From Chitinophaga pinensis (lineage in GTDB: Bacteria > Bacteroidota > Bacteroidia > Flavobacteriales_D > Crocinitomicaceae): 5,514 nt of DNA. The stretch lies in assembly GCA_945868555.1 (NCBI GenBank), contig CAMBMC010000182.1:1-5514 (forward strand). The letters run 5' to 3'. A program made the position numbers and the translations under genes. The notes under the pieces were generated by a model. The model was not told the DNA's origin. It saw only the letters and a list, made by a program, of their open reading frames with translations, and searched no databases. Of this stretch, positions 1 to 5,514 are shown in pieces; positions within the stretch are counted from its first letter, which is position 1; the number at the start of each line of letters is the position of its first letter.

Positions 1-1
1 C

Positions 2-2659
2 TTCGCGGAAGGTCAACGTCGGTACATAGAAACGTTCTCGGCTTATGCCCGTCAATTTCTCGGAGGATTGGAACGTCCTGATGTGGATAAAATTGAAGGC
101 TTGAGTCCTGTAATTTCCATCGAACAAAAAACTGTCTCACGTTCACCCCGATCAACGGTGGGAACCATCACAGAAGTATATGATTTCATGCGTTTGCTTT
201 TTGCGCGTGTTGGAACGGCTTATTCGTATGAGTCGGGTGAACGAATGGTGAAATATTCGGACGAGCAAATTGTAGATTTGATCCTTCAGCATTACGAGGG
301 AAAGAAAGTCATTTTGTTGGCTCCACGCATTAAAGGAAGAAAAGGACATTACCGCGAATTGTTTGAACAAATTGCCAAAATGGGTTTCACGAAAGTGCGG
401 ATCGACGGCCAAGTGAAGGACATTGAACGAGGAATGCGCCTAGACCGCTATAAAGTGCATGACATTGAGTTTGTCATTGACCGTCTTCAGATCAATGCAA
501 ACGACAGAAAGCGAATTTATGATTCAGTGCTAACCGCGATGCGACATGGGTCAAAAGCAATGATGGTGATGGAGCACGAATCAAATGCCGTTCGCCATTT
601 TAGCCGTTTGCTGATGTGCCCAAGCACTGGTATTTCCTATCCCGAGCCAGAACCGAGTTTGTTCTCCTTCAATTCGCCGTATGGAGCATGCCAGAGCTGT
701 AGTGGACTTGGTGAAGTGTCTGAGGCTGACATCGATAAAATTATTCCAGATGCAAAGCTTTCCGTGAAGAAAGGTGGTTTTGCTCCCTTAGGTGAATACA
801 AGCGCACCTGGATTTTTGATAAAATTGGAGATTACCTTGCCCAAGAAGGCTACGATTTAAACACGCCCCTAGAGGAGATTTCCGAAGAAGTGATGAACGT
901 GCTTCTCTATGGCAATGAGGACATGGAACGCACAAAGCGAAGCAACACCATTATATTCGAGGGGATCATTCACTTTGTTTCGCGGCACTCTGAGGAAAGT
1001 ACAGCAGCCATTCAACGTTGGGCTTCGAGCTTCATGAATAAGAAAACGTGCAGCGTTTGTATGGGAACGCGCTTGAAAAAAGAAGCACATTATTTTAGAA
1101 TCAACAATAAGAATATTGGTGAATTGGCGCTGATGGATTTGTCGGAGTTGGCACCTTGGTTTTCCACATTGGAGAGTCACTTGTCAAAGGACGAGAAATT
1201 CATTGCGGTAGAGATTCTGAAGGAAATAAATGACCGTCTTCGATTTGTTTTGGAGGTTGGTTTGGAGTACCTTACTTTACATCGTTCTGCCAAAACACTT
1301 TCTGGGGGTGAAGCGCAGCGCATTCGATTGGCCACACAGATCGGTTCCGAGTTGATGAATGTGCTTTATGTCTTGGACGAACCTTCGATTGGCTTGCATC
1401 AACGCGACAATACCAGACTGATCAATTCACTCAAACGACTTCGCGATGCTGGAAACAGTGTCATCGTTGTTGAGCACGACAAGGAAATGATTGAGGCGGC
1501 AGATTTTGTGGTGGATATCGGCCCCGGAGCGGGTGTAAATGGTGGACGCATCATGAATGCGTGTCCAGTAGACCAATTGCAGTCTGTCGATTCTTTGACA
1601 ACAAAGTACCTGCGTGGAGAGCTGAAAATCGAAATCCCGAAGGAACGCAGAAAAGGCAATGGGAAACAACTCGTGCTCAAAGGCGCTTCAGGACACAATC
1701 TGCAAAATGTAGATTTGACCATTCCACTTGGTACATTCTCTTGCATTACGGGAGTGTCAGGCAGTGGAAAATCTACGCTGATCAACCATACCCTTTATCC
1801 CATCTTGTTGCAACACATCTACAACGGTGTGAAAAAGCCCTTGCCCTATAAGTCAATTGAAGGACTTGAGCACTTGGATAAGGTCATTGAAATTGATCAA
1901 AGTCCGATTGGACGAACGCCACGATCAAATCCAGCAACCTACACCAAGGTTTTTGATGAAATTCGATCCTTGTTTGCGTCACTTCCAGAAGCTCAAATTC
2001 GTGGCTACAAGGCAGGACGGTTTTCATTCAATGTTTCCGGTGGACGATGCGAGACCTGCAACGGCGGTGGACTGAAGTTGATTGAAATGAACTTCTTGCC
2101 AGACGTTTACGTGGAGTGTGAAACCTGCAACGGAAAACGCTACAACACAGAAACCCTTGAAGTGCGCTACAAAGGGAAGTCGATTTCCGATGTCTTGGAC
2201 ATGACCATTGAAGATGCGACACATTTCTTCGAGCCCATTCCTAAAATTTACCGTCCAATGGCCACGATGCAATCTGTAGGCTTGGGCTACATTAAAATAG
2301 GCCAACCCTCCACCACACTTTCTGGAGGCGAAGCGCAACGGATAAAATTGGCTTCCGAGCTGGCGAAGAAAAGTACAGGCAGCACCTTTTATATTTTAGA
2401 TGAACCATCCACAGGACTGCATTTCGAAGACATTCGCTTACTACTAGGGGTGCTTCAACGCTTGGTCGATGAGGGGAATTCTGTCTTGGTCATCGAGCAC
2501 AATTTGGACATCGTTAAAGTAGCGGACCATGTCATTGATGTAGGCCCCGAAGGTGGTAAACATGGTGGGATGATCATTGCGAAGGGAACGCCGGAAGAAC
2601 TTGTGAAGAAGTTCAAGAAAAAGTCATACACGGCGAAGTATTTGGCGGAGGAGTTGTGA
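2..2659 (+). CDS. uvrA: UvrA, excinuclease ABC subunit A (5' end outside window)
   Basis: UvrA is the cytoplasmic DNA-damage sensor of nucleotide excision repair. It dimerises, binds lesions, loads UvrB and has two ABC ATPase modules. The frame is open from base 2, which reads AEGQRRYIETFSAYARQFL, a segment found about 47 residues into E. coli UvrA, so the true start and the first Walker A are off the left edge; the TTG at 68 is internal. In order: STVGTITE (UvrB-binding side), a zinc-module region at 617-700 (CPST, then CQSC), CSVC at 1049-1060, signature LSGGEAQRIRLA from 1298, Walker B LYVLDEPSIGLH from 1364, second Walker A GVSGSGKSTL at 1751-1780, second zinc module CETC at 2048-2059 and 2117-2128, signature LSGGEAQRIKLA from 2318, and Walker B FYILDEPSTGL from 2387. 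The 885 visible residues plus the missing start fit the usual length of about 940. The second Cys of the first zinc pair is Thr. No frameshift is seen. Confidence 0.98.
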   Translation, partial: FAEGQRRYIETFSAYARQFLGGLERPDVDKIEGLSPVISIEQKTVSRSPRSTVGTITEVYDFMRLLFARVGTAYSYESGERMVKYSDEQIVDLILQHYEGKKVILLAPRIKGRKGHYRELFEQIAKMGFTKVRIDGQVKDIERGMRLDRYKVHDIEFVIDRLQINANDRKRIYDSVLTAMRHGSKAMMVMEHESNAVRHFSRLLMCPSTGISYPEPEPSLFSFNSPYGACQSCSGLGEVSEADIDKIIPDAKLSVKKGGFAPLGEYKRTWIFDKIGDYLAQEGYDLNTPLEEISEEVMNVLLYGNEDMERTKRSNTIIFEGIIHFVSRHSEESTAAIQRWASSFMNKKTCSVCMGTRLKKEAHYFRINNKNIGELALMDLSELAPWFSTLESHLSKDEKFIAVEILKEINDRLRFVLEVGLEYLTLHRSAKTLSGGEAQRIRLATQIGSELMNVLYVLDEPSIGLHQRDNTRLINSLKRLRDAGNSVIVVEHDKEMIEAADFVVDIGPGAGVNGGRIMNACPVDQLQSVDSLTTKYLRGELKIEIPKERRKGNGKQLVLKGASGHNLQNVDLTIPLGTFSCITGVSGSGKSTLINHTLYPILLQHIYNGVKKPLPYKSIEGLEHLDKVIEIDQSPIGRTPRSNPATYTKVFDEIRSLFASLPEAQIRGYKAGRFSFNVSGGRCETCNGGGLKLIEMNFLPDVYVECETCNGKRYNTETLEVRYKGKSISDVLDMTIEDATHFFEPIPKIYRPMATMQSVGLGYIKIGQPSTTLSGGEAQRIKLASELAKKSTGSTFYILDEPSTGLHFEDIRLLLGVLQRLVDEGNSVLVIEHNLDIVKVADHVIDVGPEGGKHGGMIIAKGTPEELVKKFKKKSYTAKYLAEEL
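1296..1320 (+). repeat. Internal repeat copy 1: ABC signature of UvrA NBD I
   Basis: This 25-base stretch encodes the end of the linker and the LSGGEAQR signature of the first ATPase module. It matches 2316-2340 at 22 of 25 bases, 1020 bases away and in the same frame. It is explained by the ancient duplication of the two UvrA ABC modules together with strong protein-level constraint, so it is not a mobile repeat. Confidence 0.85.
2316..2340 (+). repeat. Internal repeat copy 2: ABC signature of UvrA NBD II
   Basis: This is the second copy of the 25-base signature-coding stretch also found at 1296-1320, with three differences: G to A, T to C and G to A. All three fall in third codon positions, as expected if only the protein sequence LSGGEAQR is conserved. 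Confidence 0.85.
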
Positions 2660-2730
2660 CTTCTAGATTGAATAATAATTCCCATAAAATACAGGACTGC
2701 GGTCTTAAATGAAAATTTAAACATTCATAA

Positions 2731-2879
2731 ATGGAAACACCAAATAAGTTTGAACTTATAACTGGTACCCCTTATGCTGACGATTTACAATAATCTCATT
2801 GCAGCAGAATAAAGAAATTGCCTTTGATACATTAAATGTGAATTTACATAACGAATTTATCTATGCAGATTTTCAATAA
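2731..2879 (+). pseudogene. Possible frameshifted remnant of a small unknown ORF
   Basis: I do not recognise this. An ATG at 2731, directly after an in-frame TAA, opens 20 codons reading METPNKFELITGTPYADDLQ and stops at 2791-2793. The -1 frame entered at base 2784 is open to the TAA at 2877-2879 and reads FTIISLQQNKEIAFDTLNV, then continues to IYADFQ. Adding one T to the TTT run at 2784-2786 would join the two into one protein-like 49-residue frame. No canonical slippery heptamer is present at the switch point, so a decayed gene is more likely than programmed frameshifting. No clear ribosome binding site precedes it. In DNA this AT-rich and this short, the open second frame could be chance. 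Confidence 0.25.
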
Positions 2880-3048
2880 TCATAAACATCTAACGAAACA
2901 TTGTCTCTTGGCGTTGAACATCTAATAACAATAGTATATGTACTAAATTAATTGGTGTTTGTTCTAGATAATCGAGCTGTGTTCATGATGTATTTGACCG
3001 AATAAATAATAAAAAGTTTCTTCAAGATAAACCGCAAACATTGAGCAT

Positions 3049-3077
3049 TTTGATATAAATATTAAAACATACTTTAG
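3049..3077 (+). promoter_or_regulatory. Weak Bacteroidota-type promoter candidate
   Basis: TACTTTAG at 3070-3077 matches 7 of 8 positions of the known Bacteroidota -7 element TAnnTTTG. A TTTG at 3049-3052 could serve as the -33 element, but the 17-base spacing is a little shorter than usual. It would drive the 98-residue frame starting at 3152, leaving a leader of about 70 bases. AT-rich DNA yields such matches easily. Confidence 0.2.
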
Positions 3078-3151
3078 ATAAACTTCTCATTACAATAATC
3101 TAGCAAAAAATCGCTGTTAAGATGTGTATAGTTTTGCAAGAAAAACTAACT

Positions 3152-3448
3152 ATGAAATTTAAAATAGAAATTTTAGGGGTAATTGTATCATTTTTTGGGA
3201 TATTATTTTACTCAAATGTTTTTAGTCAAAATTCAAAAACTATTCTTTCTGAAAAGTGGAAGTTTAGAAACTACGATAGCCCGGTCTTCTTCAAAACGAA
3301 ATCAAAGACTGATAACCTAAGAAACGTATATGTTGTAGGTTCAACACTGAATTCACAGAATAACCGTGATTTAATAATTCAAAAATTAGATCCTGCTGGG
3401 AATTTAAAATCAGTTACTGGAAAACAAAAAGTGAAACTCTCCAAGTAA
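3152..3448 (+). CDS. Hypothetical secreted protein, probable N-terminal fragment with SBBP-like repeat
   Basis: This frame encodes 98 residues and matches no named gene I know. I prefer the ATG at 3152 over the in-frame ATG at 3122 because it gives a clean signal peptide: a Lys-containing start (MKFKIEIL), a hydrophobic core (GVIVSFFGILFY) and a likely cleavage site around NVFS before QN. Bases 3323-3406 encode NVYVVGSTLNSQNN, then RDLIIQKLDPAGNL, the pattern of SBBP beta-propeller repeats in large secreted or surface proteins of Bacteroidota. Such proteins normally carry many repeats and often a C-terminal sorting domain. Here the frame ends just after the first repeat with a Lys-rich tail (KQKVKLSK), 7 bases from the end of convergent fabF. 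It is most simply a truncated gene remnant. A standalone short secreted protein is possible. It is AT-richer than its neighbours. Confidence 0.5.
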   Translation: MKFKIEILGVIVSFFGILFYSNVFSQNSKTILSEKWKFRNYDSPVFFKTKSKTDNLRNVYVVGSTLNSQNNRDLIIQKLDPAGNLKSVTGKQKVKLSK

Positions 3449-3455
3449 ATCAGGG

Positions 3456-4703
3456 CTAGTCAAACTTCTTGAAAATCACACTGGCGATATGTCCTCCAAA
3501 ACCAAAGGTATTGCTCATGGCATAGGTCATCTCCTTGGCTACACTTTTCCCCAATGGAAAATGGAAGAGGTCTTTAAAATCGGGCTCTATGTCTGTGGTG
3601 TTGATGGTCGCAGGAACTTGTCCTTCTTTCAAGGCCATCACACAAGCAATGGCTTCAATCGCACCTGCTGCTCCCAACAGGTGCCCCGTCATTGACTTCG
3701 TTGCGGAAACGGACAAGGATTGTCTTTCACCGAAGATTCGTTTTGCCGCAATTAACTCAGAATTGTCTCCCAAGTGGGTGGATGTCGCATGCATGTTCAC
3801 ATAATCGATTTGATCCGGAGAAATCCCTGCTTCTTCAAGTGCCTCATTCATGCCAAGCACTGCCCCATCACCTTCTGGGTGTGTACCCGTCAGGTGATAC
3901 GCATCTGCAGCCATTCCACCGCCAACAACTTCTCCAAAGATGGTTGCTCCGCGTTGGATAGCATGGTCGTAATCCTCCAAAATGAGTGCGCCAGCTCCTT
4001 CGCCCATCACGAAACCATCGCGACTTACATCAAAAGGCCTGCATGCCGTCTCGGGAGAGTCGTTTCGGGTAGACAATGCCTTCGCAGAGGAAAATCCGCC
4101 AATGGCTGAATCGGTTATTGCCGCTTCAGAACCACCTGTGATGATCATATTTGCCTTCCCCCAACGGATGTAATTAAAGGCCTCAATAATGGCGGTATTC
4201 GAAGTGGCACAAGCAGATACAGGACAAAAGTTCACGCCGCGTAGTCCATATTTTATGGAAATGATGCCCGATGCAATGTCTACAAGAATGCGTGGAATAA
4301 AGTAAGGCGTAAAGCGCGGAGTTCCGTCACCCTCACAATATTCGGTCATTTGGTCTTGGAAAGTTTGAATCCCACCATTCCCTGATCCCCAGATTACCCC
4401 AATTCTGTCTTTGTTTAAGGTGTCAAAATCAATGTTTCCACTTTTCACCGCTTCATCCACGGCTACAAGTGCATATTGCGAGAAGGGATCGTATTTTCGC
4501 TGTTCCTTTCCGTCGAAATGAAGGGAAGCATCATAATTTTTTAGTTCACAAGCAAAAGTGACTTTAAATTTTGAGGTATCGAACTTTGTGATTGGCGCAG
4601 CTCCGCTAACACCATTCTTCATGTTGTTCCAATATTCCTCCACAGAATTTCCAATCGGAGTCAAGGCCCCAATTCCTGTGACCACTACGCGCTTCATTTT
4701 CAT
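3456..4703 (-). CDS. fabF: Beta-ketoacyl-ACP synthase II (KAS II)
   Basis: FabF condenses malonyl-ACP with acyl-ACP in the elongation step of type II fatty-acid synthesis in the cytoplasm. The 415 residues match the usual 410-416 and show the thiolase-fold landmarks: MKRVVVTGIGALTPIG at the start, nucleophile Cys165 in PVSACATSN (codon 4209-4211), His305 in NMHATST (3789-3791), Lys336 in SATKSMTGH (3696-3698), His341 (3681-3683) and a C-terminal NTFGFGGHI. Two residues differ from the usual pattern: His310 where HGTSTP-type motifs have Pro, and Ile406 where GFGGxN usually has Asn. It is the last gene of a - strand run and starts 26 bases after the DUF59 gene. No acpP or rnc is beside it, unlike many fabF loci, so this may be a second KAS copy. 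No terminator was seen after its stop. Confidence 0.95.
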   Translation of the reverse strand: MKMKRVVVTGIGALTPIGNSVEEYWNNMKNGVSGAAPITKFDTSKFKVTFACELKNYDASLHFDGKEQRKYDPFSQYALVAVDEAVKSGNIDFDTLNKDRIGVIWGSGNGGIQTFQDQMTEYCEGDGTPRFTPYFIPRILVDIASGIISIKYGLRGVNFCPVSACATSNTAIIEAFNYIRWGKANMIITGGSEAAITDSAIGGFSSAKALSTRNDSPETACRPFDVSRDGFVMGEGAGALILEDYDHAIQRGATIFGEVVGGGMAADAYHLTGTHPEGDGAVLGMNEALEEAGISPDQIDYVNMHATSTHLGDNSELIAAKRIFGERQSLSVSATKSMTGHLLGAAGAIEAIACVMALKEGQVPATINTTDIEPDFKDLFHFPLGKSVAKEMTYAMSNTFGFGGHIASVIFKKFD

Positions 4704-4706
4704 AAA

Positions 4707-4712
4707 TCTCTT
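4707..4712 (-). promoter_or_regulatory. Shine-Dalgarno-like AAGAGA before fabF
   Basis: On the - strand AAGAGA lies 3 bases before the ATG at 4703 and 9 bases before a second in-frame ATG at 4697. The second spacing is the more normal one, and the protein from 4697 begins MKRVVVTG, the usual FabF start. Translation may therefore begin at 4697 (413 residues). The sequence alone does not decide it. Confidence 0.4.
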
Positions 4713-4729
4713 TTATGTACAGGGTTGGA

Positions 4730-5047
4730 TTAAAGAAAGCCTAATTCTAACTTAGCTTCTTCACTCATCATGTCTCTGTCCCAGGGTGGATCAAAAACAA
4801 TGTTCACTTTGGCTGAAAGGACGCCCTCCACCGTTGACACTTTATCTTCGACCTCTTTGGGCATGCTCTCCGCAACCGGACAATTGGGCGAGGTGAGGGT
4901 CATGTCGATATCAACATGTTTGTCTTCGCCAATGCGTACCTCATAAATAAGTCCGAGTTCGAAGATGTCGACAGGAATCTCCGGGTCGTAGATGGTTTTG
5001 AGCATCTCTACAACCTTGTTTTCCAAGCTAATTATTTCGTGTTCCAT
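4730..5047 (-). CDS. SUF-associated DUF59/MIP18-family Fe-S assembly protein (SufT-like)
   Basis: This is a small cytoplasmic protein of 105 residues that is essentially one DUF59 (MIP18/PaaD-like) domain. Members act as accessory factors in maturing Fe-S proteins, and the version beside suf genes is called the SUF-associated assembly protein or SufT-like. Visible landmarks are the DPEIPVDIFELGLIYEV segment (residues 21-37), the conserved Cys56 in TSPNCPVAE (codon 4880-4882), and the tail DPPWDRDMMSEEAKLELGF typical of the SUF-linked group. It lies 31 bases after sufE and 26 before fabF on the same strand, so co-transcription is likely. The ATG at 5047 is preceded only by a weak AAGAAA. The family call is strong. 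The exact molecular role (cluster carrier or adaptor) is not shown by the sequence. Confidence 0.92.
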   Translation of the reverse strand: MEHEIISLENKVVEMLKTIYDPEIPVDIFELGLIYEVRIGEDKHVDIDMTLTSPNCPVAESMPKEVEDKVSTVEGVLSAKVNIVFDPPWDRDMMSEEAKLELGFL

Positions 5048-5078
5048 AGGTTTCTTATGTCTTAAACGCGATGCGAAA

Positions 5079-5495
5079 TCAATGCATCAATTGTTTTACA
5101 GCTTCCATTTTCATTCGTTTGACCATGCTCACCAGACCATTCGAACGGGTAGGCGACAGGTGTTCTTGCAATCCGATGTCAGTGATGAAATACAAATCCA
5201 TCTTTGCGACATCCTCGGGCGTCTCATTGTTCATGACACGGATCAATAAGCCGATAATTCCCTTGGTGATGATGGCGTCAGAGTCAGCTGTGAATATCAT
5301 TTTTCCGTGGTCTAATGAGGAGTCCAACCACACGCGCGACTGACATCCTTCAATTAAGCGATCGTCCGTTTTTTTAGTAGGGTCAATGGCGGGCAACTCT
5401 TTCCCCAGGTCAATGATGTATTCGTATTTCTCCATCCAATCGTCGAACATTGAAAATTCATCGATAAGGTCTTGTTGTTTTTCTGCGAAGGTCAT
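5079..5495 (-). CDS. sufE: SufE, sulfur acceptor for the SufS cysteine desulfurase
   Basis: SufE takes the persulfide sulfur made by SufS from cysteine and passes it to the SufBCD scaffold for Fe-S cluster assembly in the cytoplasm. The 138 residues match the family length. The acceptor Cys51 is in EGCQSRVW (codon 5343-5345), the same residue number as in E. coli SufE, and GLQEHLSPTRSNGL (residues 108-121) is the second hallmark. The N-terminal EKQQDLIDEFSMFDDWMEKY is the usual helical start, which supports the ATG at 5493-5495. No clear ribosome binding site precedes it. In the overlapping frame the upstream sequence is open to a TGA at 5492-5494, which may be the end of an upstream gene overlapping by 4 bases (ATGA). 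That gene, perhaps another suf gene, would lie outside the window. Confidence 0.96.
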   Translation of the reverse strand: MTFAEKQQDLIDEFSMFDDWMEKYEYIIDLGKELPAIDPTKKTDDRLIEGCQSRVWLDSSLDHGKMIFTADSDAIITKGIIGLLIRVMNNETPEDVAKMDLYFITDIGLQEHLSPTRSNGLVSMVKRMKMEAVKQLMH

Positions 5496-5514
5496 GTGAA
5501 ACGTACTTGGAGAC

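Larger units (their letters stand above)
2660..3121. other. AT-rich spacer with no recognisable intact gene
   Basis: This stretch of about 460 bases follows the uvrA stop. Base composition falls sharply: for example, 2701-2760 has 14 G+C of 60 and 2761-2820 has 22 of 60, against about 25 of 60 at 1801-1860 inside uvrA. No frame longer than about 35 codons was seen on the + strand apart from the possible frameshifted ORF at 2731-2879, and no tRNA-like fold, array or tandem repeat. The only hairpin noticed after uvrA (2693-2706, 5-base stem with one G-T pair) lacks a T-run, so there is no convincing terminator. Confidence 0.7.

Noticed and set aside
68..70. TTG as a possible uvrA start
   Set aside because: The upstream frame is open to the window edge and encodes conserved UvrA sequence (AEGQRRY, SAYARQFL), so this TTG is an internal Leu codon.
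1399..1785. 128-codon open frame on the - strand inside uvrA
   Set aside because: It lies wholly opposite a strongly conserved coding region and shows no recognisable domain. It is a shadow of uvrA codon usage.
2693..2706. Small hairpin after uvrA as an intrinsic terminator
   Set aside because: The stem is only 5 pairs including one G-T, and no T-run follows. It is too weak to call.
2863..2925. Mini-ORF of 20 codons (MQIFNNHKH...) in the spacer
   Set aside because: It is too short, has no ribosome binding site, overlaps the other candidate frame and shows no familiar motif. Chance is the simplest explanation.
3122..3151. Upstream ATG extending the secreted fragment by 10 residues
   Set aside because: The extra residues MCIVLQEKLT put a non-typical segment before the signal peptide; the ATG at 3152 gives a normal Lys-containing start.
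3418..3440. T-rich run on the - strand past the fabF stop as a terminator tail
   Set aside because: No inverted repeat precedes the T-rich stretch, and it overlaps the 3' end of the convergent frame.
2660..3455. Insertion-sequence remnant in the AT-rich region
   Set aside because: No transposase-like peptide, terminal inverted repeats or flanking direct repeats longer than about 6 bases were found.
3774..4109. 111-codon + strand open frame opposite fabF
   Set aside because: It is antisense to well-conserved FabF motifs, has no independent domain signal and overlaps several similar shadow frames.

Overview
The window looks like chromosomal DNA of a member of the Bacteroidota, most likely a Flavobacteriales-type bacterium. 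This rests on the wording of the proteins (a UvrA with a GTAYSY segment and a CPSTGISYP segment instead of a full first Cys cluster, and a FabF with HATST), on weak Shine-Dalgarno signals, on moderate GC in the genes with very AT-rich spacers, and on the start of a secreted protein with a beta-propeller-like repeat. The lineage is inferred from remembered family patterns, not from a search.

Left part (1-2659, + strand): nearly all of uvrA, the damage-recognition ATPase of nucleotide excision repair. About 45-50 N-terminal residues, including the first Walker A loop, lie off the left edge. The rest is intact and ends in TGA at 2657-2659.

Middle (2660-3455): an AT-rich stretch with no complete recognisable gene. 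It holds a possible frameshifted small ORF (2731-2879) and a 98-residue reading frame (3152-3448). That frame begins with a signal peptide, contains one SBBP-like repeat and then stops abruptly, 7 bases before the end of the convergent gene fabF. The region looks like a degenerate or rearranged spacer rather than a working locus.

Right part (3456-5495, - strand, read right to left): a compact three-gene run of sufE, a DUF59/MIP18-family SUF-associated gene and fabF, with gaps of 31 and 26 bases. SufE passes persulfide sulfur from the SufS desulfurase to the SufBCD scaffold, the DUF59 protein is an accessory Fe-S maturation factor, and FabF elongates acyl-ACP in type II fatty-acid synthesis. 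The spacing suggests co-transcription. The rest of the SUF operon probably lies beyond the right edge.

I found no CRISPR array, RNA gene, intact mobile element or clearly new defence or biosynthetic system. The most unusual material is the AT-rich middle segment with its broken frames.
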